Shown: positions 1 through 6,188 of the stretch, piece by piece
Position numbering within the stretch: position 1 is the first letter of the stretch
Layout of the letters: every line of letters starts with the position of its first letter
Assembly (NCBI GenBank): GCA_017521065.1
Contig: JAFXEA010000353.1
Location: forward strand, 1 to 7,158
DNA length: 7,158 nt
DNA from: Kiritimatiellia bacterium
Lineage (GTDB): Bacteria; Verrucomicrobiota; Kiritimatiellia; RFP12; UBA1067
Direction: 5' to 3'
The notes under the pieces: generated by a model
What the model was told of the DNA's origin: nothing
The model's input: only the letters and a program-made list of their open reading frames with translations
Databases searched by the model: none
Position numbers and translations under genes: made by a program

Positions 1-1
1 A

Positions 2-1387
2 AGCGAAGTAAGTCTGAAGGAAGTTGGGTTTAAGACTTCAGATTTTCGGATTGATGCGGAGTATTTCACGGGCAAGTTTGCCCGGTATTGCCTTTTGATG
101 GAAAAGTGCGGATGCACATATTTCGCGAAAGAGGCTGGAAGAGCTGTTAAAGGTGCGTTCGATATTACCGCCGATAAGTTTAGAAAGTCAGGTGTTCCTT
201 TCGTGCGGATATCGAACATTCGTGGCATGGACATTGACAGTTCTTCCATAGTTTATATTGACCATGATGTTCATGCAGAATATTTGGCTTCTGAATTACG
301 GTATGGGGATATTGTTCTTTCCAAGACAGCATATGCTGCTGCTTCGATTGTAACGCTCCAAGTGTGCAATACTTCTCAGGATACAATTGCAATATCCCTC
401 AAGCCAGATTCTTGCATTGATCCATATTTCACGGTTACTTACCTAAATACGAAGTATGGACTGTTTTTGATGGAGTATCTGTTTACAGGAAACATCCAAA
501 AGCACTTCAATCTGACAGAATGTAAAACAAAATTACCAATCCCAATCTTCAAGAAGGCGTTTCAGGAAAGTGTTAGGGGCCTGTTCGAGCGAGCGCTGAC
601 TTTGCGGTGCGATGCAAACAATGGTTATCACGAAGCTGAACAGATGTTGCTTGCTGAACTCGGCTTTGCAGAATGGTCGCCGACTGATGAAGCAGTGAGC
701 GTCAAGAGCTATTCTGATTTTGTATCGGCAGGCCGTTTCGATGCCGAATATTTCCAGCCGAAGTATGACGAACTATTTGCCTTGCTTGACAAGTGCAAAA
801 CGCGTCCACTTGGCGGTAAAAATGGGTTGGTGGATATTCAGCGGTCGATAGAACCTGGTAGCGACGCCTATTCCGATAAGGGAGTTCCGTTTGTGCGAAT
901 CGCCGATTTCACGGAGATGGGCATCACGCCTCCAGAGATCCATATCTCGCAGGATATTTGTGTTGATAGTCCGCGCCCCAAAAAGAACACGATTCTTCTT
1001 TCCAAGGACGGTAGTGTGGGAATCGCCTACAAGGTAGAGGAGGATTTGGACGTTGTCACTTCAAGTGGTATTCTCCATCTGAGAGTGAAAGACGCTGCCG
1101 TATTGCCCGACTATCTTACGCTCGTTCTTAATTCAAAGATTGTGCGCCTGCAAGCCGAACGCGATGCGGGTGGTTCTATCATTCAGCACTGGAAACAGTC
1201 TGAAATTGAGCGTGTCAGAATTCCGCTCTTGCCAATCCTCCGCCAACGCGCCATTGCCGACAAAGTCCAATCAAGCTTCGCCCTCCGCGCCGAATCCAAG
1301 CGCCTCCTCGACCTCGCCAAGCACACTGTTGAACTCGCCATTGAGCAAGGCGAAGAAAAGGCTCTTGATGTTATTGGTAGGAGATGA
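2..1387 (+). CDS. hsdS: Type I restriction-modification specificity subunit HsdS (5' end outside window)
   Basis: HsdS is the DNA-recognition subunit of type I restriction-modification enzymes. It binds a bipartite target and docks with HsdM and HsdR. The reading frame is open to the window edge, giving 461 visible residues, so the start lies just upstream and probably only a few residues are missing. Two half-subunits are visible about 230 residues apart. The pair RIDAEYF (residue 16) and RFDAEYF (245) opens each half. The pair GVPFVRIS (64) and GVPFVRIA (294) marks each target-recognition domain, followed by GDIVLSK and NTILLSK. Helical conserved regions follow each domain: the central one ends in EAEQMLLAELGF, and the C-terminal one contains AVELAIEQGEE-like sequence (TVELAIEQGEE, near 440). 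Length fits the family. The next gene starts four bases after the stop. The DNA target cannot be read from the sequence. Family assignment is firm. Confidence 0.93.
   Translation, partial: SEVSLKEVGFKTSDFRIDAEYFTGKFARYCLLMEKCGCTYFAKEAGRAVKGAFDITADKFRKSGVPFVRISNIRGMDIDSSSIVYIDHDVHAEYLASELRYGDIVLSKTAYAAASIVTLQVCNTSQDTIAISLKPDSCIDPYFTVTYLNTKYGLFLMEYLFTGNIQKHFNLTECKTKLPIPIFKKAFQESVRGLFERALTLRCDANNGYHEAEQMLLAELGFAEWSPTDEAVSVKSYSDFVSAGRFDAEYFQPKYDELFALLDKCKTRPLGGKNGLVDIQRSIEPGSDAYSDKGVPFVRIADFTEMGITPPEIHISQDICVDSPRPKKNTILLSKDGSVGIAYKVEEDLDVVTSSGILHLRVKDAAVLPDYLTLVLNSKIVRLQAERDAGGSIIQHWKQSEIERVRIPLLPILRQRAIADKVQSSFALRAESKRLLDLAKHTVELAIEQGEEKALDVIGRR
1379..1383 (+). promoter_or_regulatory. Shine-Dalgarno AGGAG that sets the start at 1392
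   Basis: AGGAG lies inside the last codons of hsdS, eight bases before the ATG at 1392. The reading frame of the downstream gene stays open far upstream, so this site decides the start. A closer ATG at 1384 is in another frame and stops after three codons. Confidence 0.75.
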
Positions 1388-1391
1388 GACA

Positions 1392-2111
1392 ATGAAACTC
1401 AAACTAGACGGAAGCATTCAATTTGAATCCTGTAAAGACATTGTTGAATACATCTGGCTTTGCTCGGACATAGAATGTGAGCGAGACATATCGACTTTGC
1501 GAGACGTTGTTGATAGTGGTGATTATATCACCGAGCCGAGTGTTGAAGTCGACGACGAGACCGGCGAGATTTCCGTAGAGCAAGGAAGCCTTGACGATTG
1601 GCTGCTTGAAGATGACATAGAGTCCATGCAACAGGGGATTCAAGGAATGATTGAAGAATTTGATGACGATGGCATTGTCCTTGAAGTCTCGATTGGCGGC
1701 TTGCGGTTCCAAAAAACGGGCAAGCGCGGCAAATGGGTTTGTTTGTCTGAAAAGATTTTGAAGGAGCTGCCGTTGGGTTATTCCGAGGAAGAGCTTAAAG
1801 ATGAATTGGAATCGGTGGAAGGTGGTGCGGAAGATATCTATGATTTATTTTCTGACGCGCTTGATAAGTCTGTTGACATAGACGGGCAGTTCCGCCCCGA
1901 TTATAGAATGTTCCGCTCAATCGAAGACGATGAGGCGACTGTTGCGGCGGAACTTACGGGCTTGGGATATGATGGCTTTTATCTGCCTGAAGGCGAAGGA
2001 AGGGGTGCGGTATATGGATGGCGGAAGGGAATGTGCAAGCCAGATGAAGCCTTCACTGAAGCCGCTCTCGTGGAAGCAGCTGTGGCCGCGAAAGTGCTTG
2101 TCTGTCAATAG
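1392..2111 (+). CDS. Very acidic protein of unknown function, encoded directly after hsdS
   Basis: This is a 239-aa protein that I do not recognise. There is no signal peptide or membrane segment, so it is probably cytoplasmic. By hand count it has about 59 Asp+Glu against 22 Lys+Arg. The first 100 residues carry about 30 acidic and only 5 basic residues, with clusters such as EVDDETGE, DDWLLEDDIE and EEFDDDG. A short basic patch follows (FQKTGKRGKW, about 106-115), then another acidic stretch (EEELKDELESVEGG, about 132-145). The C-terminus contains GLGYDGFYLPEGEGRG, an aromatic and Gly-rich stretch. It starts four bases after hsdS with its ribosome binding site inside hsdS, so co-transcription and coupled translation are likely. 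The acidity would suit a DNA mimic or a partner of a DNA-binding protein, but I see no ArdA or Ocr hallmark, so that is only inference. The gene call is good; the function is unknown. Confidence 0.85.
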   Translation: MKLKLDGSIQFESCKDIVEYIWLCSDIECERDISTLRDVVDSGDYITEPSVEVDDETGEISVEQGSLDDWLLEDDIESMQQGIQGMIEEFDDDGIVLEVSIGGLRFQKTGKRGKWVCLSEKILKELPLGYSEEELKDELESVEGGAEDIYDLFSDALDKSVDIDGQFRPDYRMFRSIEDDEATVAAELTGLGYDGFYLPEGEGRGAVYGWRKGMCKPDEAFTEAALVEAAVAAKVLVCQ

Positions 2112-2223
2112 TGAATGGTGTCTTTTATATGGGCAAGTTACAAACAGAGCCAAGGCATGAGCATGATCAGTTTTTGATAATGGAAAAGTCGTGCCATGAA
2201 ATGAAGACGAGGCAGGTGTAAAT

Positions 2224-2949
2224 ATGGATGGCGAAGTGGCAGGTATGCCAAAGTTCCAGCTTATACGGGACTTCTTCTTGGGTCTGGAAGGCCCATACAA
2301 AGTACTTTCTCTGGATGACAAGGGCAAGGCGGAACGAGTGGGGCGGCTTAAGTCGCTGCACAGCGTCGCCATGTTTGAGGAATATAAATCCATAATCGCA
2401 GAGTTCATCAAAAGCGCGGAAATACGCGAGGTTCGCAGCTACCAATTAGGCGTTGAAGTTGTCAAGTACAACACATGGAATTATGTGCCAAGTTTGGAAA
2501 AGTGGGACGGCCCATACGTGATTGATGTAAAATACAGTCAAAACGGAGAGCTTATGTCATACACATTCGACCCTAATGAGAAAGTCCCAATTGAGGTAAC
2601 GGCCACACTGTGCGCTAAGGACAACACAATTGAAACGAATCGTATTGAAGACATTTCTGATTTTTGTTGGAATATGGAATTCGATACTGGGATGTTTCTC
2701 GAAGAGGAAAATGGTCATGCCATGATACATGTGTGGAATATTGGTTCTGAAGAATCGCCATCTTTCGATCTAGAGTGGTCATGGGGCGGACATGAATATT
2801 TAAGAATGTCTGCTGTTGCTACGTCTTGGGAATCTATGGCTGATTATGTCAGAAGGTACATTAGAGGCGGCCTTAGCAATGCGCAAGCAGGGCTTGAATG
2901 GACGCCACTATATCTGATGCCGGTGAAACATTCGAATGGCGAAGGGTGA
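2224..2949 (+). CDS. Hypothetical cytoplasmic protein, 241 aa
   Basis: This is an unrecognised protein of mixed composition with no signal peptide or transmembrane segment. The N-terminal third looks helical (an amphipathic stretch around MFEEYKSIIAEFIKSAEIRE, about 50-69). The middle and C-terminal parts are rich in aromatic and beta-type residues (YNTWNYVPSLEKWDGPYV, then FDLEWSWGGHEY), ending in a helix-like SWESMADYVRRYI. It has only two or three Cys residues and no catalytic motif that I can identify. The start at 2224 is the first in-frame one after an upstream stop at 2197-2199, with AGGTG five bases before it. A second Met at residue 8 is possible but has a poorer site. A 112-base gap separates it from the acidic gene upstream. 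Base composition is like hsdS and unlike the GC-rich stretch downstream. It may be an accessory gene of the restriction locus or unrelated cargo. Confidence 0.85.
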   Translation: MDGEVAGMPKFQLIRDFFLGLEGPYKVLSLDDKGKAERVGRLKSLHSVAMFEEYKSIIAEFIKSAEIREVRSYQLGVEVVKYNTWNYVPSLEKWDGPYVIDVKYSQNGELMSYTFDPNEKVPIEVTATLCAKDNTIETNRIEDISDFCWNMEFDTGMFLEEENGHAMIHVWNIGSEESPSFDLEWSWGGHEYLRMSAVATSWESMADYVRRYIRGGLSNAQAGLEWTPLYLMPVKHSNGEG

Positions 2950-2966
2950 TGGAGTCGAAGGAGCAG

Positions 2967-2982
2967 GCGGGACAGCCCCCGC
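2967..2982. other. Short GC-rich hairpin after the 241-aa gene
   Basis: GCGGG (2967-2971) pairs with CCCGC (2978-2982) around a six-base loop, 18 bases after the stop codon at 2949. No T-tract follows, so it is not a canonical terminator by itself. It may help end the upstream transcript together with the hairpin at 3007-3022. Confidence 0.4.
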
Positions 2983-3006
2983 GAAACAATTGTAAAACGA
3001 GCCTTT

Positions 3007-3022
3007 CCGCGCTTCGGCGCGG
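3007..3022. terminator. Hairpin with UUCG loop, possible terminator without clear U-tract
   Basis: CCGCGC (3007-3012) and GCGCGG (3017-3022) form a perfect 6-bp stem closed by TTCG, one of the most stable tetraloops. It sits between the end of the left gene group and the promoter of the right one, where a terminator is expected. What follows is GATTGTATAGG, only moderately T-rich, so intrinsic termination would be weak. A role as an mRNA 3'-end stabiliser or part of a dispersed repeat is equally possible. Confidence 0.4.
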
Positions 3023-3116
3023 GATTGTATAGGGTCGATTATGGGCTGCGGGCGGTTAGGGTCGGCGCGTGAGATCAACATCGCGCGGTTCGCTCTTGCG
3101 TGGGTGGCGCTCACAT

Positions 3117-3136
3117 GCGCGGCAGATGTGCCGCGC
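3117..3136. promoter_or_regulatory. Inverted repeat overlapping the -35 region, candidate operator
   Basis: GCGCGGC (3117-3123) and GCCGCGC (3130-3136) form a perfect 7-bp inverted repeat around AGATGT. An overlapping alternative pairing, CACAT (3112-3116) with ATGTG (3126-3130), shares bases with it. The repeat covers the position where a -35 hexamer would lie (about 3121-3126), which reads GGCAGA and is not a -35 match. Its location seven bases upstream of the -10 box makes it a plausible binding site for a regulator. It would not be in the mRNA started from this promoter. Whether a protein binds is inference. Confidence 0.4.
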
Positions 3137-3140
3137 GAAA

Positions 3141-3149
3141 TGGTATAAT
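3141..3149 (+). promoter_or_regulatory. Extended -10 promoter TGGTATAAT
   Basis: TGGTATAAT is an exact extended -10 (TGn followed by TATAAT at 3144-3149). No good -35 is present at the 17-base spacing, which fits extended -10 promoters. Transcription would begin near 3155-3158, only about 5-8 bases before the ATG at 3163, so the transcript would be almost leaderless. It would drive the three-gene exported operon that follows. Confidence 0.65.
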
Positions 3150-3162
3150 ATGGGTGAAGCAG

Positions 3163-3636
3163 ATGAAACAACTGATTACAGCTCTGTGTGTGGCATATGC
3201 AGCGGCGGCGTTTGCGTTGCCGCGCATCGAGGTGTCTGCGCTTCCGCAGAGTGAGTACGCCGACACGGAGGTGTCGACGAATGTCGCGCTGAACGTAAGT
3301 GCGGCGCGGTTGGAGCGACTGACGCTTTCCGTCGCATTTGAGACGAGCGAGACGAACGAGGTTCTTGTCGCGCTCGGTGCAGACACGGACGGCAACGGCG
3401 ATTTGTCGATAGACGAGGCCGATGTCGTTTTTGGGAGCGACTGCGGCGCGTGGTACTGTGCTGATCTGCGCACTGGCGAGACAGCGCAACAGACGACGAA
3501 CATTCTCGTGATAGGGAAGCGCGAGTTTGATCCTGCCTGGAATGTCTTCAAGGTCATCCGTCGCGGCTTAGGCGAAATCGGCGAATCTGTTACGCTGGAT
3601 GAAGAGCGCGTCCGGTTCGACATCAGGGTAAGGTAG
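3163..3636 (+). CDS. Secreted small protein with an EF-hand calcium loop
   Basis: This 157-aa protein begins with a clear Sec signal peptide: Lys2, a hydrophobic run to about residue 17, and likely cleavage after AFA (18) before LPRIEVS. The mature part is beta-rich. It contains a textbook EF-hand loop at residues 74-85 (DTDGNGDLSIDE), with Asp/Asp/Asn/Ser at positions 1, 3, 5 and 9, Gly at 6 and Glu at 12. This is followed by GSDCGAWYC, whose two Cys (94 and 99) could form a disulfide. The C-terminal part reads FDPAWNVFKVIRRG and then a charged tail. ATG 3163 is chosen because it opens the signal peptide. GTG 3154 is in frame but would lie at the transcription start, and no ribosome binding site precedes either codon. 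It is the first gene of an operon, eight bases before the large gene. The family is not recognised. Export and calcium binding are well supported; the biological role is not. Confidence 0.85.
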   Translation: MKQLITALCVAYAAAAFALPRIEVSALPQSEYADTEVSTNVALNVSAARLERLTLSVAFETSETNEVLVALGADTDGNGDLSIDEADVVFGSDCGAWYCADLRTGETAQQTTNILVIGKREFDPAWNVFKVIRRGLGEIGESVTLDEERVRFDIRVR

Positions 3637-3644
3637 GTGTCGAA

Positions 3645-6188
3645 ATGAGCTGGATATCATTTGGAAATGGTTTCGTCGCGGCGGGCGTTCTGTGCGCGCT
3701 TGCCGCGATTTGCGTCTTTGCGCTGCGTGCGCTTGGGCGGAAGTCCGTATTGTTCCTTGCTGTCTTCGCGGCTGTTTCCGTTGTCGCTACAATCAAGGCG
3801 CAGAAGACAAACGGCGTAAACAACATTCCTCCGCAGCAGATGATGATGCCGGGCGCAATTCAAGGAGGTGCGGCATCTTGCCGCGCCAATATGGCGGAGC
3901 TGGAAGATCCACCTCCTTGCGGGACGCCGTACCTCCTTGGGGCTATGTTGCAGGGCGAGGAATGTGCAACTGTTACGGCGGACGACATCGCTCGCGGATG
4001 GCGAGTCGAGAGCGTCACGACGAACGCGGCGGTTTCGTGTGCCATGCCGACGAACGCAACGCTTGTCGGGAACTGGCATGTCCACGGCGCGGCGTCGTCG
4101 TTCGGGAACAACCGCATCGACTTTGGCGACTGGTGCTTCCCACTTGGCACGAACGACGAGGCGTTTTCGTCGTTCTGGTATTTCATCGATGGTCGCATCC
4201 ACCCGACGCCGAAGGACGCGGTGCGTGAAATCTGCGCCGTCGGCGTTCCAATGTCTGCCGTTCCAGGCCAAAGCCGATTGTGGCGGCTTGACGGCGACGA
4301 TGGTAGCCGCATTCTCACATGGGAAAACTTCTTCATCGGCGGCGACACAAACTTCCCCATCAACGCGCAGATCACTCTCCGACCCAATGGCGATTTCATC
4401 ACTCGTTCCAACGAGGTCGAAACAGTCTGCCGCCGCGTCAATCCCGACGATTGGGATGACGACGGAATCCACAACGAGCGAGACGCGAATCCGACAATCT
4501 ACGACGGAGACTTCTATGGAGTTGCAAATGCCTTGCCGCCAAACGCGAATCCCGATGCCTACTACTGGCTTGATCTCTCGACGACTGGACTTCTCGGCGT
4601 TGCGACGATCCGCGTCGCTTGCGACGGGCCGAGCGACCTTGGCGATCATTTGATAATCGCTCGCACGAATGATGTTTGTCACATCCCGCTTCTCGCTGGT
4701 GCAACCTACGCCGTCGAAAGCGACTTGCCGATTGACTATTCAGCCGTGTCTACAGAATACGCTGAGATCGTGACGAACGCCGAGAACCATTTGACCGTTT
4801 CCTTGCCATTGGAGCTTACATTTGAGCGCGTTCAGATGCGTGGCGGTTCCGACAGCTACATTGCGCACTCTTCGCCAGTCGACGTTGACCCGCGACCCCT
4901 AAACATCACTGGTGGTTGCTGCTTGTGCGTGACGAACGAGAGCGGTTTCTCGTGGAACTGTGGGACAGGGTGTAACTGTGGTGGATTCTGGCATGACATT
5001 TCAACAGTAGTATCTTGGGAGGGCTATTCACATTCGTTTGTATGGCGTGGCTGGTGCCCATGTCATCAGAATACAGGATCGGACACTCCGGTGGCTATGC
5101 TTGCTTTTACTCCTCAGGTAGTCTTCTTTGAAGAGTCGTTTACCAACGCATATTGCCAGCCTGTGAATTCTCGTTCCACGTTGACCCGGTTGGTGGGGGC
5201 TGTATATGGCGGTGAGCATGGTGGAACCTATTCTATTGTTGTCAATGATGGGGGCAAACTGATAAGGGTGGGCGAATCGTCCTCTTGCACAGTTACAAAT
5301 GTTGAGCCGTATGCATATCATGACTTCTGGATAGACTATCGTGCCACAAAAAAGAGCGACTCACCAGATGATATTGTGGCGACATTGACTTTTTCACCGG
5401 CAGCCGATGCAACTCAAGCTTCTGCATCTGCTCGCGCAACAGCCATCGAGGTTTCGACATATGCTGATTGTTATTGGATCCCACATTGCAAGCGTAAAGA
5501 GCTTGGTGTCGGAGAGCGAGTAACTATTGGCGTCTGGCCGACTGAAGAAGAGATGCCTATTGACATTTCTGGATGCTGCTATACAAATCTTCAGTGGAGG
5601 TACAATGCGCCAGCGTCTGCGGTGACGGACATGATAACTGTATCATGCAATGGAGCGGTTTTCCCGATATGTTTCACTATCGTTGAGCCTGAAAGTATTG
5701 TTGCGACAAGCGTGTGGTGCGAGACCAATGAATGGCCTGGCGTCGCGGGGAATTTTGTTGGGTACTTTGATGTTGCCGTCTTGCCGACAAATGTTAGTTT
5801 CCAGGCTATCGTAACAGCCGAGCTTGGATATTCGGCGACAAATGCCGTTGGCTTTTTTGCGTTGCCAGAGCATGTTGGTTTGCTCGACCACTCAGTTCAT
5901 GGAGCGAATAATTGGCATGGAGTCGGCAGGGGCAATAGTTTTTCCGATACAGTAGCTTTCAAATATTTTCATCCACCGTGGGGGAATGGCGGATCGTTCA
6001 CATGGCCGATAGAAAATGCATGGCGGTTGCGTTCGGATGACGCTGTCACCAACCGAATGCCTTGGATGTCTTCGTACGACCAGCGATTTGAACTTGATGC
6101 CGATGGAACTACACGTATCCGGAAATTTGACTATGTACTACAACAGGGAACAAATCTTGAATTTCAAGTTATGGAGGAAACAAGATGA
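3645..6188 (+). CDS. Large exported, membrane-anchored protein with TSP3-like Ca motif and Cys-rich segment
   Basis: This 847-aa protein is of unknown family. Two hydrophobic helices (about 9-29 and 34-50) are joined by a short basic turn (Arg28, Arg32, Lys33). By the positive-inside rule this puts the turn in the cytoplasm and the remaining ~795 residues outside. Residues 266-283 contain DDWDDDGIHNERDANP, a DxDxDG calcium motif like thrombospondin type 3 repeats. Residues 425-474 form a Cys-rich segment (CCLC, then C, CNC and CPCH). The rest is Trp/Tyr-rich, beta-like sequence with 16 Thr-Asn dipeptides. No enzyme motif or C-terminal sorting signal was seen. The start at 3645 has AAGG/AGGT sequence overlapping the previous stop. 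The end overlaps the next gene in ATGA. The first half (to about 4910) is distinctly GC-richer than the second, suggesting a mosaic gene. Coding status is firm; the function is open (surface adhesin or envelope scaffold are guesses). Confidence 0.88.
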   Translation: MSWISFGNGFVAAGVLCALAAICVFALRALGRKSVLFLAVFAAVSVVATIKAQKTNGVNNIPPQQMMMPGAIQGGAASCRANMAELEDPPPCGTPYLLGAMLQGEECATVTADDIARGWRVESVTTNAAVSCAMPTNATLVGNWHVHGAASSFGNNRIDFGDWCFPLGTNDEAFSSFWYFIDGRIHPTPKDAVREICAVGVPMSAVPGQSRLWRLDGDDGSRILTWENFFIGGDTNFPINAQITLRPNGDFITRSNEVETVCRRVNPDDWDDDGIHNERDANPTIYDGDFYGVANALPPNANPDAYYWLDLSTTGLLGVATIRVACDGPSDLGDHLIIARTNDVCHIPLLAGATYAVESDLPIDYSAVSTEYAEIVTNAENHLTVSLPLELTFERVQMRGGSDSYIAHSSPVDVDPRPLNITGGCCLCVTNESGFSWNCGTGCNCGGFWHDISTVVSWEGYSHSFVWRGWCPCHQNTGSDTPVAMLAFTPQVVFFEESFTNAYCQPVNSRSTLTRLVGAVYGGEHGGTYSIVVNDGGKLIRVGESSSCTVTNVEPYAYHDFWIDYRATKKSDSPDDIVATLTFSPAADATQASASARATAIEVSTYADCYWIPHCKRKELGVGERVTIGVWPTEEEMPIDISGCCYTNLQWRYNAPASAVTDMITVSCNGAVFPICFTIVEPESIVATSVWCETNEWPGVAGNFVGYFDVAVLPTNVSFQAIVTAELGYSATNAVGFFALPEHVGLLDHSVHGANNWHGVGRGNSFSDTVAFKYFHPPWGNGGSFTWPIENAWRLRSDDAVTNRMPWMSSYDQRFELDADGTTRIRKFDYVLQQGTNLEFQVMEETR
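6173..6177 (+). promoter_or_regulatory. Shine-Dalgarno GGAGG that sets the start at 6185
   Basis: A full GGAGG lies inside the end of the large gene, seven bases before ATG 6185. It supports 6185 over the in-frame Met at residue 4 and shows that the third gene is translated from the same message, with the ATGA stop/start overlap favouring coupling. Confidence 0.8.

Noticed and set aside
1404..1712. Minus-strand open frame of 102 codons inside the acidic gene
   Set aside because: The plus-strand gene has a good ribosome binding site and tight spacing to hsdS. The reverse frame has neither and no recognisable product.
2176..2181. GATAAT as a -10 box for the gene at 2224
   Set aside because: No -35 at 16-18 bases and no TG extension in the right register. 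It is possible but too weak to annotate.
2180..2221. 13-codon open frame ending two bases before the gene at 2224, a possible leader peptide
   Set aside because: No ribosome binding site, no repeated regulatory codons and no attenuator hairpins. Short frames of this size occur often by chance.
2908..3489. Minus-strand open frame of 193 codons over the middle gap
   Set aside because: It overlaps the promoter, signal peptide and EF-hand region of the well-supported gene on the other strand. Arg-rich translation without a motif.
3868..4653. Plus-strand open frame of 261 codons in another frame of the same gene
   Set aside because: Arg/Ser/Thr-rich, low-complexity translation typical of a shifted frame in GC-rich coding DNA. 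No ribosome binding site.
3657..4682. Long minus-strand open frame (341 codons) opposite the large exported gene
   Set aside because: Arg-rich translation with no domain, lying over the GC-rich half of a gene with a signal anchor and good context. It is the expected shadow of high GC3, and it disappears where the composition drops.
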